Part shown: positions 23,014 to 32,982 of the stretch, piece by piece
Layout of the letters: each line of letters begins with the position of its first letter
How positions within the stretch are numbered: position 1 is the first letter of the stretch
From: Erodium maritimum
Taxonomy: Eukaryota > Streptophyta > Magnoliopsida > Geraniales > Geraniaceae
Direction: 5' to 3'
Assembly (NCBI GenBank): GCA_963921825.1
Contig: OY997595.1
Coordinates: forward strand, 63,643,879-63,707,878
Length of the DNA: 64,000 bases
The notes under the pieces: generated by a model
What the model was told of the DNA's origin: nothing
The model's input: the letters and a program-made list of their open reading frames with translations, nothing else
The model's database searches: none
Position numbers and translations under genes: made by a program

Positions 23014-24244
23014 ATTTTCAAGATTAGGGTTTGAGTTTTTATCTTAGGGAGGGAAAAGGAGAGAGGAGAAGACTCTCTCCATATTCAGGAGTTAAAATGC
23101 TTCTGAAAATGGTTGCAATTATAATTACACACGACTGTATTGTAGTTTTCTGGTCTTGGAAGACTCAAGGTACTTGGTTGTTGTTTGAGGTGTTGGAGAA
23201 GGCTGTTGGGAAGATTAAGCCTCCTAAAATCAAAAAGGGTATTGGGACAGTACACATTATAGAGTTATTAGGTAGTATGAATTATAACACAATTGATAGG
23301 GAGGTTAATTTTTATGGGAATATTGAAGACGTTACTGTTTTGGTGGTTTTGGGAGTGAATCTTACTCGAAGGTCAATAAATTTTTCATGAGGAGAGCTAT
23401 GCAATTTACTGAGAAAAGTTTTAGACAAAGGTTATATACAGAAGAGGTATGAGTTTCTATATATTGTTGAGGATTATATTGGAGTGTTTATTGAGTTTTG
23501 GATGAGACCTTTCCTGAATCTTCTAATGGGCCGTGTTATTCAAATACTGAGATGCTGCACTACATATATTGATGAGAAGTTAGCTATGTAACAACTAGTA
23601 GTTGGGATGATACAAATGTGAGCCTGTTAAAAGCCTTGAGGTCTCTCTGTTTGAAGATCATTTTGCTTGTTATCAATTACCATGAGGTTCATAATTTTGG
23701 AAGTGAATTCAGGAACCTATTCTCTATCTCTGTGCAACTTTTACAGGATGGTTTCAAGCAAGCATGGGCTAGTGTTGCGACAACACTTACGCTATTATGT
23801 ACTGCATTCTAAAATTCATTCAAATTTTGTTGACAGTTGATAGTGAGTTGGGTGACAAATACAATGGTATTAGAGGGGTTCCTAGTGCCACGTTAAATTC
23901 CATGGAATCGTCGAGAAATCGAACCATGGACTATAAAAATGAGTATGATACTATTTTTATTGAATGAGCTAGAAGTGTTCATTGTTGTCAGTAGGATGCC
24001 GGGGAGAAATGGGTTAGGAAACTTCAAAATGAGATTATTTTCGAAGGGTTTGAATTCTTACTATCTACCCAAACAAGATGAAGGAATCGTTACATGGTTG
24101 ATTAGAATTGGTATACTCCTAAGTATTAAGTCTAAAAAAGGAGGTTATGGAGTACGAATGGTTGATGTCGGGGCTAATCGGTTATATATATATATATATC
24201 ATATGCCCATATCAGTGAGCTAGGGTCAGGAGAAGCTTTATTCC
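23014..24244 (+). other. Coding-like region of unknown origin
   Basis: Runs of open frame on the plus strand (for example 23091-23390 and 23618-23812) are interrupted by stops. They contain no motif that I could assign. Composition and strand match the captured-gene fragments downstream, so these may be further decayed exons. A (TA)n run lies at 24184-24200. Confidence 0.3.
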
Positions 24245-24562
24245 ATGTCCAAGGTTCCGTGGACTATAGTTGACGAGCCAAGACTTTCAGTTAGGGAGCC
24301 TCTTATAGATACATCTCGACTCAATCAGCTATTGCCACTCATAAGGAGTGTTGTTGATTCATGGGTGTATGGTGATTATTCAGAACGTTACAACTATGCT
24401 GCTGAATTTATGAGTTACGCTCAAAGAAAAGGAATTGGGGTATTGGCTAAAATTGAGGTTCCAGGACATTCTTTCTCGTGTGGAATGGGCTGTCATTATT
24501 TCTGGGCATCGCTGAATTTTCAGCGACGTCTTGATGTCACCAATAAGGTGATATATTGGTAA
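24245..24562 (+). pseudogene. GH20 beta-hexosaminidase fragment
   Basis: The frame VPWTIVDEPRLSVREPLIDTSR... matches the start of the catalytic barrel of plant GH20 beta-N-acetylhexosaminidases. It continues LPLIRSVVDS, then jumps to YSERYNYAAEFMSYAQRKGI and AKIEVPGHSFSCGMG. About 30 residues that normally lie between these parts, including the HWHIVD segment, are missing, and the catalytic Asp-Glu pair is not included. The fragment has no intron and ends after LDVTNKV. These enzymes trim N-glycans or chitin oligomers; this copy cannot. It is best read as a captured or retroposed fragment. Confidence 0.8.
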
Positions 24563-24774
24563 CTGTTTCCTTGTGATTATAAATGAAGCAATTGCTATTC
24601 AGGGAACACAATGTTATATGAAAAGTGAAGACATAACTAGAATGCAAGTAGACAAGTCATAGTCGCAAGTCTGGGAGGATTCTTTGGAGGGTCCCTATTC
24701 TTTCTGCAAGAAACAGACAGGGATGGGATCATACATGCTTGCGTGGTAGGGAGGGAATCCACATATGACCTAAT
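24563..24774. other. Unclassified segment
   Basis: Short segment between the GH20 fragment and the LINE insertion, with no supported feature. Confidence 0.4.
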
Positions 24775-24791
24775 AAGATTTGTTTCGAGAA

Positions 24792-25457
24792 GCTTCTCTG
24801 GGCAAGGATCCTCTTCCTAGGCTTCTGGTTCGTGTGGCTTGCGAGAAACGCATCCATCTTTTCCAATTCCGATGAACCGGCCGAGTCCATTCTCCTAAGA
24901 GTGCAATTGTTCAGCTTCTCCTTGCTGTCTCTTTCCCAAGCCTCCATCTCAGAGAAGGACATCAACCTGTGGAAACGTTCTCTGGTCAAGTTCCTGCTCA
25001 GCCTCTTGGCCTCCCGAGCCTCTCAGCTTCTTAGAGCATCCACACTCATCTCGCCGGCTGCCGGCGAGATGGCGCCGGCGAGATGGAATAAAGTAATAAG
25101 ATTAAATCATCTCGCCAGCTCCCCGCCAGCGAGCTCTACAGTGGGCTGGCGAGGAGGCGCCGGCTAGATGCAAGGAATTTTAGGTTTTTAATGTTTTTTG
25201 AGATCTTCATCTCATCTCGTCGGCGTGAACTGCCAGCGAGAAGCACGTCGCCTGCAGTCCTCGCCAGCTCCCCGCCTCCTCCTCGCCGGCGAAGACATCT
25301 CGCCAGCTGCTCCTCGCCAGCTCCTCGCCCACCACTGTGGGTGCTCTTAGCCCTTCTGGTTACTTTATGTCTCAATCCTCTGATCTCTTTGTACGAGCCA
25401 CCAACTCTTTTGTTTCACTCTTATCAATGAAACCGTTTTTTTTTTGCTGATAAAAAG
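24792..25457 (+). mobile_element. 5'-truncated LINE with 17-bp TSD, split by a MITE
   Basis: Flanked by perfect 17-bp repeats aagatttgtttcgagaa at 24775-24791 and 25458-25474. The left part encodes the end of a LINE ORF2 (FWFVWLARNASIFSNSDE); the right part is a 3' UTR ending gctgataaaa just before the second TSD. A MITE (25034-25346) sits inside, so the order of events is LINE first and MITE later. Confidence 0.9.
25034..25346. mobile_element. Harbinger-type MITE with TTA TSD
   Basis: 313 bp with TIRs gagcatccacactcatc and (reverse complement) gagcacccacagtggtg, flanked by TTA at 25031-25033 and 25347-25349. It is GC-rich and contains repeated ctcgccagc/gccggcgag motifs. It has no coding capacity. 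Its TIR resembles that of the Harbinger element 350 bp downstream, which could have mobilised it. Confidence 0.85.
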
Positions 25458-25474
25458 AAGATTTGTTTCGAGAA

Positions 25475-25695
25475 CGATTGATAGAGTGTGGCATGTTGTT
25501 GCTTATGGGGTTATTAAGAGGAAAAATGAAATTTCCATTGGGGTTCTACAGTTAGGAGCCAATATTACTGGATTGTGGGATGAGGTTGTAAAGAATAGTT
25601 TTGTTATTGAGAATTTTGGGAAGGCCAGAGCTGAAATGGATGGTAATAGGATTGTTATACTGGTGGTCTAGTATTGCATCAAATCCGAGTTTGTC
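25475..25695 (+). other. Coding-like segment of unknown origin
   Basis: An open plus-strand frame reads VWHVVAYGVIKRKNEISIG and continues to a stop near 25670. No family was recognised. After removal of the LINE it joins with sequence before 24775, and after removal of the Harbinger element with sequence after 27838. Confidence 0.3.
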
Positions 25696-25698
25696 TTA

Positions 25699-27835
25699 GA
25701 GCATGTACAACGGGTCGCACCCGCGCCCCACTCCGCGCGCGCCCGGACCGCGGCACGCGGGCCGACCCGTTGTGGAGGCACAAAAACGCGCACCCGCGCC
25801 CCAATTTCGTGCCCCCGCCCCCCATACGCATGCCGCATGCCCCGTCTGCTTCCCGCTGGCCGGTCCCGCTCCCTGCGCGCCGTCGCTGGCGTGGCAGCCT
25901 GTGGCTGCGCCACGTGGCCAGACCGTTGGCAACGGTCATGTTGCTAACGGCTATATTTTTTAATTCAAAAATCAACTAAAACTAACCCTATAAATACCTA
26001 TCTTCACTCTCATTTTTTCCACACCACTCTATACTTTCACTCTTTCATAATCAATTCCTACTTGCTATTTTTGAAAATGTCCGACGACGAGGTTATGTCC
26101 GACGCTGAGGAGATGACGTACGAGGAGCTGGCTCCTCGGATGCCGACGCATGCGGAGATGGCAGCCCAACTGCCGACATATGAGGAGATGACAGCCCAAA
26201 TGCGGCCAGTTGCGCGACGATTCCGGCGGATGATGGAGAGCCAGATGCAGAGAGTAATGCCAAGGGTCCAGAGGGCCATGCGTGGGGAACCAATGCGCCG
26301 AGAGATTAACAGAAATCGTGCGGAAGCCCACATGCAGTTGATGGCGAACTATTTTGACGAACAACCCCTATATGGCCCTGAAATGTTCAGGCGTCGGTTC
26401 CGTATGTGCAGACCACTTTTCCAACGGATTATGAATGCGGTGAAGGCTCACGACCCTTACTTCGTTTCATGGAGGCTCGACGCTGCCTCACGGTCGGGCT
26501 TATCAACGGAGCAGAAGTGCACCGCCGCTACGGATGCTTGCGTATGGGTCCTCGGCCGATTCATTGGACGAAACTCTGCGCATTGGGGTAAACACCATAC
26601 TTGAATGTTTACGTAAGTTTTGCAAGGCCGTCATTCAGGTATTCGGAGCCGAGTACGAGCGTACCCCGACACCGGCGGACATGGAACGCTTACTCCGAGA
26701 AGGGTACAGCCGAGGGTTTCCCGGAATGGCGGGGAGTCTTGACTGTATGCATTGGAAGTGGAAGAACTGCCGAACCGAAGAGCAGGGAGCCCATGGACGG
26801 GGAGATCACCACGGGGACAAGACGATTCTGCTTGAAGCTGTAGCGTCTCGTGATTTATGGATTTGGCATGCATTTTTCGGGATGGCTGGATCGAACAACG
26901 ACATCAACGTCCTCAACCACAGCCACCTATTCCTAGACGCTTACTACGGCCATGATCTAGCTGTGGAGTACGAGATCAACGGGCATCGGTACGACCGACC
27001 TTATTACTTGGTGGACGGCATTGACCCATCATACGCACGGTTCGTGAAGACTATTCGGCATCCCTTCGAGCCCAAAAAGTTGTTTGCTAAATGTCAAGAA
27101 GGTGCTCGAAAAGATATTGAAAGGGCTTTTGGAGTACTTCAAGCAAGGTGGCACATCATTTCCCGTCCCGCTCGGTCTTGGAGCGCAAACTTTTTGGCTG
27201 ATATCATGCACACTTGCATAATTCTACACAACATGATTGTAGAGGATGAGCGTGACCGGTACGAGTATGGGGAGGAGGAGTTGTTGTGGGCGCAACCTCC
27301 AGAAATGCCGAATTAGACACCACCGGAACGATGGCACCACGGAGGGCCATTGGAATACCAGGGACTTGTGGATGCTCAACAAAGTGTCATAGATCCTGAG
27401 ATCCACCATCAACTACAACAAGATCTTATGGAGCACTTATGGGATCGATTTGGAGCTGGTTTCCATGACGACGAGTAGTCGTTTGTGCTCTTGGAGCTGG
27501 TTTTTTGGTGTTGTATGAAAAGGGGTTGAATGCATTAGAAGTTCATTTATATTCGTGTTGAATTTATTTATTCATTATTGATTGTCAATACTTATTTTTG
27601 TTCCAAAATTGTTTAAATTATGACTAAATTAAACGGTTTCTGATAACGAATTAAATTAAACAGGAAAATATCAAATAATAATCCAGTCAGCACAGTTCTG
27701 CACTCCCAGGGCCTCAGAGGTCCTTTCTGTTGTAGAACACCCCTTTTCTGCACTCCCACTCCCTGACTTTTGTCCAGTCAGCACAAGGGTCTCAGGGTCA
27801 GAGCCTCACGCAGGGCCGATCCGGTGTACATGCTC
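25699..27835 (+). mobile_element. PIF/Harbinger DNA transposon with TTA TSD
   Basis: 2,137 bp. The left TIR is gagcatgtacaacgggtcg; the right TIR read in reverse complement is gagcatgtacaccggatcg. TTA duplications lie at 25696-25698 and 27836-27838. It encodes a DDE transposase with a single frameshift. The Myb/SANT-like second protein used by many PIF elements is not seen, so movement would need that partner from elsewhere. Confidence 0.93.
26077..27316 (+). pseudogene. Harbinger DDE transposase, one frameshift
   Basis: The start is ATG at 26077 (MSDDEVMSDAEEMTYEEL). The N-terminal half contains the low-complexity PTHAEMAAQLPTYEEMTAQM repeat and reaches SGLSTEQKCTAA. A frameshift near 26536 then moves the frame, which continues LAYGSSADSLDETLRIG to the end at 27316. 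Catalytic positions are visible: GMAGSLDCMHW (first Asp), FGMAGSNNDINVL (second Asp) and KDIERAFGVLQARW (Glu). The protein would cut at the TIRs and insert at TTA. All other landmarks are intact, so decay is recent. Confidence 0.9.
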
Positions 27836-27904
27836 TTAGTTTTGACTACATCAACCTACTTAGAGCTGGGTCAAGGAGGCCCAACTAATAAATTATTGGT
27901 CAGT

Positions 27905-28156
27905 ATTCTATTTTTCATGAGCCAAAAAGCTATTCTTCTCTTAGTTGGCAGTTATATTTTTGAAATAGAAACTTGTGAGTTTCACCATATATTCCAAGTT
28001 CATGAGGTTCCAAAGATTATGGGTGTTCTTACATCTCTTGATAAGTTTAGAGAGGTAAAGAAATTGAAGAAAATAAGGCAGGGTCTCAAGCATCCATTCT
28101 GGACTGAAATTGTGGTTGATGATGCAAAATTTAGGAAGCAATTTGTCTCAAAGTAG
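27905..28156 (+). pseudogene. BMS1-like ribosome-biogenesis GTPase fragment
   Basis: The frame LLLVGSYIFEIETCEF, VHEVPKIMGVLTSLDKFREV and KKLKKIRQGLKHPFWTEI matches the region of BMS1-type GTPases between the GTP-binding domain and the FWTEIYDGAKLF block. In the family this protein recruits Rcl1 for 40S assembly in the nucleolus. The fragment has no intron and diverges after VVDDAKF. It lies immediately right of the Harbinger element and is followed within 20 bp by a piece of an unrelated gene, so it is a captured fragment. Confidence 0.75.
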
Positions 28157-28162
28157 AGCAGC

Positions 28163-28354
28163 TTGAATAACAAATCAGCTACTGGATCATGTGGGTTGAG
28201 TATTTATGGCTTATACATCTATGACACAGTGTGGTCTCTTGCTCATGAAATTGATGAAATTTTCAGTGAGGATGGAAATATTATGTTTGTCGATGGTTCA
28301 AGTGAGTTACTTGGCGATCCTGCTAGAAGTGTGGTGAGTAGAGGTATTTTCTAG
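28163..28354 (+). pseudogene. Glutamate-receptor-like (GLR) fragment
   Basis: The frame LSIYGLYIYDTVWSLAHEID followed by GNIMFVDGS matches the part of the plant GLR ligand-binding (ANF receptor) domain with the YGLYAYDTVW motif. GLRs are plasma-membrane cation channels. Only about 50 residues remain. The join to the BMS1 fragment is abrupt, as in transposon-assembled chimeras. Confidence 0.6.
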
Positions 28355-28406
28355 AAAAACAAGTATTGAGTCTTTCACCAAACTATGGTTATATTGCTTT
28401 TTTTGC

Positions 28407-30174
28407 ATGAAACCTCCTGACCCCTCTTCTCCCGACCTCCCCTCTTCTATCCTTCCCTCCTCTACCATAATATTTGTCCGCAATCTACCTCTAGTGTTCT
28501 CTAATGACCAGCTCCATGCTCTCTTGCTGAGTTTTGCTCAATCAACAAAGCCTTCCTTAGTACCAAACTTTCAGTTTCTGGAAAAAGGTACGGTTTTGTT
28601 TTCTTTCAAGACTCGGCGTCGGCTTCCTTGGTAGTCTCATCTAAACACCACTGCTTGCTCGGTTCGGAACGACTCATTGTCGACTTCTCCCGAGGTCCCC
28701 CCCCCCCCACACACACACACACATCTTGCAGCACGGCAGCTGGTGTTTGCTCCCTCCAAGGTCTCTTCCGGTCACTCTTCTTACAAGGAGGTGGCTTCGG
28801 GTTTTACCTCCTCCGCCCCTGTTCCAGCGTTCTTGAAGTAATCTGCCTCTTGTGCAGGTGCTCCAAACTCTCGTTATGCTGATTTGCTCAAATTCAGCAT
28901 CATTGGCATCTCATCCTTTGGTCGAGATGCAACCACCATCTGGGACGAAATCTTCTCGATTTTGGGGCATCACATTCAAGTTATTGAGCTTGGCATTGGG
29001 GTGTTCTTGGTCTAATGTGCAGACCTTGAATTCTTCAACTCCTTGGATGTCGATGACTGGAAAGGGCTCCGGGACTAGTTTTTTTTATTTCTTACCTTCT
29101 GTTGAAGCAGTCACCAATTGAGGTTGTTTAAGGTGTTTATCAATTGCAGGAATCCCTTTCTCTAGGGTGGTCCTTGGAGACTATTTCCTACATTGCAACT
29201 GTCTCAGGCACTCCCATCTACGTCCACCATGTTTCCACCTCGCTCAAATGCCTCAACTTGGCTTTTGCTCTCATCCATACACGGAAATAGAAGCCTGAAA
29301 TTCATGGGATTGAGCTTGTAATGGAGGGCTTTTCTTACCAAACCCTTGTTATAGGTTTGAATGAGCTTCAGATACTTCGACTTCCTCTTTCAGAGTCGCC
29401 TGCTCCCTTCGACTTGGAAGAACGTGAATTCAGAGCAACCTCGCCGGCTCTTTCTCTTCGGTCTTGGGGATCAGACTCGGTCGAGGCCAACTCAAGGTTC
29501 AGCCATGGCGATTTGGAGGACAAGGATTGTCTGCCTCTATTTACTCTCTAGAATCGAGCAGCCCTAGCGAGTCGGGTGGGACCCTGTTTCTCCATCCTTC
29601 ACCCTCTTCGTCTGATGCTACTTTAGACCTCGCCGGATCCTACCTGGAGCTTGTCTGTTCTTGTCGGTCCTCCACTCAAGCGCTGCCAACTTCGATCTCG
29701 GGAACCTTTCTCGACTTCAATGCCTGTCGGCCGTCCTCAACTCCCAAGACGTTAATTGATACTGCGCTTGTTCCCGAGCCTGCGCATGACTTATTTGATC
29801 GAGGGGTTGTCCTTCCTGGGTCGGCCCGCGCTAGTATGGGCCTGCCTCTGGCCCTGGTCCATTCACCTCCTTCTGGGCCCGGCCCACCGACGGTTTCAGC
29901 CTCTCTCAAGTTTGGGACTGCTCCCTTTGCTTCGTTCATCTTCGATTTGCACTCCCCATCTCACTTGGCCGTCTCGCCTTCCCGGGCCGCTCGTCGCAAG
30001 ATACGTAAAAAGGTAGGCCTCCGTAAATCGGTCGTCTCCCTCAAAGGCGTTAGCCCATCTCGTTCCTTCCGGAAAAAATCCGAGGCCAAGAGGTCGTGGG
30101 CTCTTTGCAAAACTGTAGGGTTTTTTTGCCCGCTCGGGGACGAAGCTGCTATCAATTTGTTCAAGCCTCCTTGA
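28407..30174 (+). pseudogene. ORF1 (RRM) of the ORF1-only LINE derivative
   Basis: It starts MKPPDPSSPDLPSS, closely like MPKPPDPPLLNPSA at 43571. The RRM begins TIIFVRNLPLVFSNDQLHAL; RNP1 (YGFVFFQDSAS) lies in the next frame after a shift near 28585. The middle is disrupted. From 29464 one frame is open to 30174 and ends with SPSRSFRKKSEAKRSWALCK and TVGF, a basic C-terminus shared with 49193-49609 and echoing EKAWAYCKNMGF of the intact LINE. RNA binding is inferred. A C-run next to (CA)n at 28697-28722 may have caused one of the frameshifts. Confidence 0.75.
28697..28722. repeat. Poly-C and (CA)n microsatellite
   Basis: Eleven or so C followed by about eight CA units inside the ORF1 region. 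It is prone to slippage and to sequencing error. Confidence 0.9.
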
Positions 30175-30334
30175 GTTTTTTTTTAGGCTTTTTAGCCCTC
30201 TCGGCTTTTCCTTTCTCTTGCCTTTTCTTCCTCTTTTCATCCCTTTCTGTAATTCTTCCTAATTGTTTTTGGGTTGAATAAAAATCGTATTTTTCATTGA
30301 TAAAAAAAACAAAAAAAAAGTATTGACTCTTTCA

Positions 30335-31445
30335 AGTGTCGGTGCAATGGATGATTTGGGTGTTGGCTTTATGTTACGGTGGGGTAAAAATCCGGAGTTA
30401 TTTATCAACAACCAAGATTGAGGACAAGCTTATTCTATGGAGGGTGCATTTGTCACGTTGGGCTATATGTGCTCCCTTGCAAGCAAGTCCAAAAGTAGGC
30501 TACCACTTCATTCAGACAAATGAGTTGTGCGGTTGGGGTTTGTAATGCGGCACCGTTTCATTTTTCCTGCGTTTATTCCTCAATTTGGTGTGCTCAAGCT
30601 TATAAGGAGAGTTGTGGCAGCAAAAAGGAAAAATGAAGATCAGATGGCTTTCATCCTTTTTTCCGTAACTTAGCAGTCCTTTTTTCCATAGTTATGGGTA
30701 GTTACTTGAAGTGTTGTGATCATGGGAAGCTACATGATCTTTGTATTAGTTAGGAAGTTCAGCCTATTTATAAGCTGGTCATTTAATGAAAAGGGTATGA
30801 AGAATTATAAACAAAAAACCAAAGTCGAAAGGTTTCTATCGAGATCTTGCGTTCTCTCCAACGGATGCTATATGAGGTCTTGCGTCCTCTCCAACGAATG
30901 CTACAACAACAATCCCATGACTCTATCCAAGTTCGGGATTATAGCATTCCCTAAATAAGATTAAAGGTTTCTCTCCTCCATTTCATTACTGAATTGAGCT
31001 TAAAATACAACATGGTTGTACCAGAGTTTAACGGGGAGGTGAGCTCGGTTGAGGGGACCAAGAGAAGCGAACAGGGTCAAGAGGTCATCTTAGTGAAATC
31101 CAAAAGAAGGTTGCAGACGAAAGCTCGAGAGGAGGAAGAGGAGAGAGGAGCTGGAGCAGGGTTGAGAGGTTTGGTAGTCATGTTTTTCAGTTTCGAATAA
31201 TATGTTAGTTACTCATTGTAATATATTCAACATATTGTTTCTATTCCATTTCTTGCTATAATGTTTTAGGACATTTTCAGGGTTTCAAATTGGTAGAAAT
31301 GTAAATGAGAACCTTTATTTAGTTTCAGCATTGATTGAATTAAATATCAAAGAATCTATATATGTACAAAACATTTTGCTTCAAGATTAAGTTAGGATGG
31401 ACATAAAAGGAGTTTGACATAAGATTAAAATTTATAGATTGACAA
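30335..31445. other. Unclassified sequence
   Basis: Short plus-strand frames (for example 30336-30545 and 30994-31200) without a recognised domain. A repeated gatcttgcgttctctccaac / ggtcttgcgtcctctccaac pair occurs at 30842-30894 (period about 36). Confidence 0.35.
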
Positions 31446-31458
31446 TAACATCGGCACA

Positions 31459-31842
31459 CATCATTTTGCTGCATAATACATCTTCTTGTGGAGTATTTGC
31501 TGGTTGGGGCTGTGATTGGGATTTTGATAATTGGGGTGCTTCAACTAGTAGCTCTAAAAGGCAAAAGGTTGAAAACAAGGTTGTTTACTGGGGCTGTATA
31601 CTTGGGTAATCGGTTAAGTGTGGCTCAAGCATAGCCGTTGGGGGGATTTTTCAAATTTTTGAACAGCTTTACTTCATCCGCAAGTTTTCATTTTAATACC
31701 TGTAAGTTTTTAGGTGTTTTGAACATTGGGTTGATGTTGTTAGGTTCGTTTAGAAATCGAACTACGGGCTTGTCCCTTTTCCAAGTTTTTGATTCGAAAA
31801 CTTGGTTTATAAAATTTCAAAAACATTGCTGATAAAAAAAAG
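31459..31842 (+). mobile_element. 5'-truncated LINE with 13-bp TSD
   Basis: 384 bp ending attgctgataaaaaaaag, flanked by taacatcggcaca at 31446-31458 and 31843-31855. The content is 3' UTR only. Confidence 0.88.
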
Positions 31843-31859
31843 TAACATCGGCACAGTAG

Positions 31860-32360
31860 ACTTAGCAACATATTTAACAAACGGGTTGGGAAGATGATGA
31901 GAAAGCTTGAAGAACTTCACAAGAAGAAGAATGGTTACAGCGTAATGCTAGAGTCTTTCGTAGTGTTTCGTTGTCGGAGACAGAGGTTTTATTGAGGATG
32001 ACATGAGATCTTTTACCGGAGGCTTCTTTTGAGCAGTGGACTTTGGCTCCGAGATCTTGTCTTCGCGGTCGTGGCAGGCGAAGGGGTGTTGCTTTGGGAG
32101 GGGTTTAATCACTTTGTTCCTTTTGTTTTCCTGTTTTTGGTTTCGTTGTAGCCTTTTTAAAGGCCTTCTTTGCAGGATTCCAGTTGGGTTTCTGTACTAA
32201 TAAAATAATTGCCTATCAAAAAAAAAAAGAACAACCAGAAAGCTACGGAGTATGCACTCTTGGCAGCTGAGAGAGATTTAGGCTCTTCATTAGCTGCAGC
32301 AAATACGGTAGTAGCTAAATCAAGATTTGCACAGTCTCCTATTATTGGTCTGTTGTGACG
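31860..32360 (+). other. Coding-like fragment split by a LINE 3' end
   Basis: Before the LINE piece the frame reads ATYLTNGLG... and MMRKLEELHKKKN; after it a frame reads NQKATEYALLAAERDLGSSL and AAANTVVAKSRFAQSP. The halves look like one helical protein segment interrupted by the LINE tail that ends at about 32230. I do not recognise the family. Confidence 0.35.
31930..32231 (+). mobile_element. LINE 3' end
   Basis: T/G-rich 3' UTR ending in attgcctatcaaaaaaaaaaag (from about 32210). No TSD could be confirmed, so the left edge is approximate. Confidence 0.6.
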
Positions 32361-32361
32361 A

Positions 32362-32852
32362 AGTGAGGCGGGTGTGGTCATTCAACAAAGTTGTCATAGG
32401 ATTTGCTGGCTCTAGGTGATGGCCTCTGGCTTTCCTATGACGGGTGGTTGTCTGAGAGCTTCTTGTCTTTTTGTCTAGACTATTGGTTCGCTGGTGTGTA
32501 GGGTATTGGCCCCAGCAAAATTTGGTAGCTTCTGGATGCTTTCGTCGGTGTTTGTGGTGTAGGCCATGAGACGCAAGTATCGGTTGTTGGAGCTCCGGTC
32601 AAACGTGGTTTGGGCGGGTGCAAGTTTAGTTGTGTGCCTGTTAGTTGTTTGGTCTGGTCTTGGTTCTGCGGGTTATTTCTTCACATGTTTTATGGTTTTT
32701 GTATGGTCTTTAGGTCTTGTTTTTTTTTTAGGTTGTCATGTCTTTTCTGTTTTGACACATAAGTCTGACAGGTTTTGTTAGTCTGTTTTTTACAGGCGTT
32801 CCCGTGCCTGATTATGAGTTGCGGCACCTATAAAACTTCTCTAATAAAAAAA
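32362..32852 (+). mobile_element. LINE 3' end
   Basis: G/T-rich 3' UTR ending ctctaataaaaaaaatgg near 32842-32852. The ORF 32566-32781 inside is 3' UTR read through. No TSD was found. Confidence 0.5.
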
Positions 32853-32982
32853 ATGGTAGTATCTATTTCTTTGCATTCAAATAATATAAGAATAATAATA
32901 ATATAAAATGATGGAGTTTATTTAGAATTTAGTAAGAAAACACGCACATATGTATTCCTAAATCGCTCACAATTTTGATATC

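Larger units (their letters stand above)
28378..30317 (+). mobile_element. ORF1-only LINE derivative with 17-bp TSD
   Basis: 1.94 kb, flanked by aagtattgagtctttca (28361-28377) and aagtattgactctttca (30318-30334), one mismatch. It contains an RRM-type ORF1 region (28407-30174) and then passes directly into a T-rich 3' UTR that ends cattgataaaaaaaac. It has no endonuclease or reverse transcriptase. The element inserted complete in this short form. Relatives are at 43571 (5' part) and 49055-49610 (3' part). Confidence 0.88.

Noticed and set aside
25674-25979. Overlapping Arg/Pro-rich ORFs on both strands.
   Set aside because: GC-rich subterminal region of the Harbinger element; the frames exist on both strands because of composition.
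22503-31200. A complete Helitron.
   Set aside because: Gene fragments fit the idea, but no TC start, CTRR end with hairpin, or Rep/helicase was found, so only the fragments are reported.
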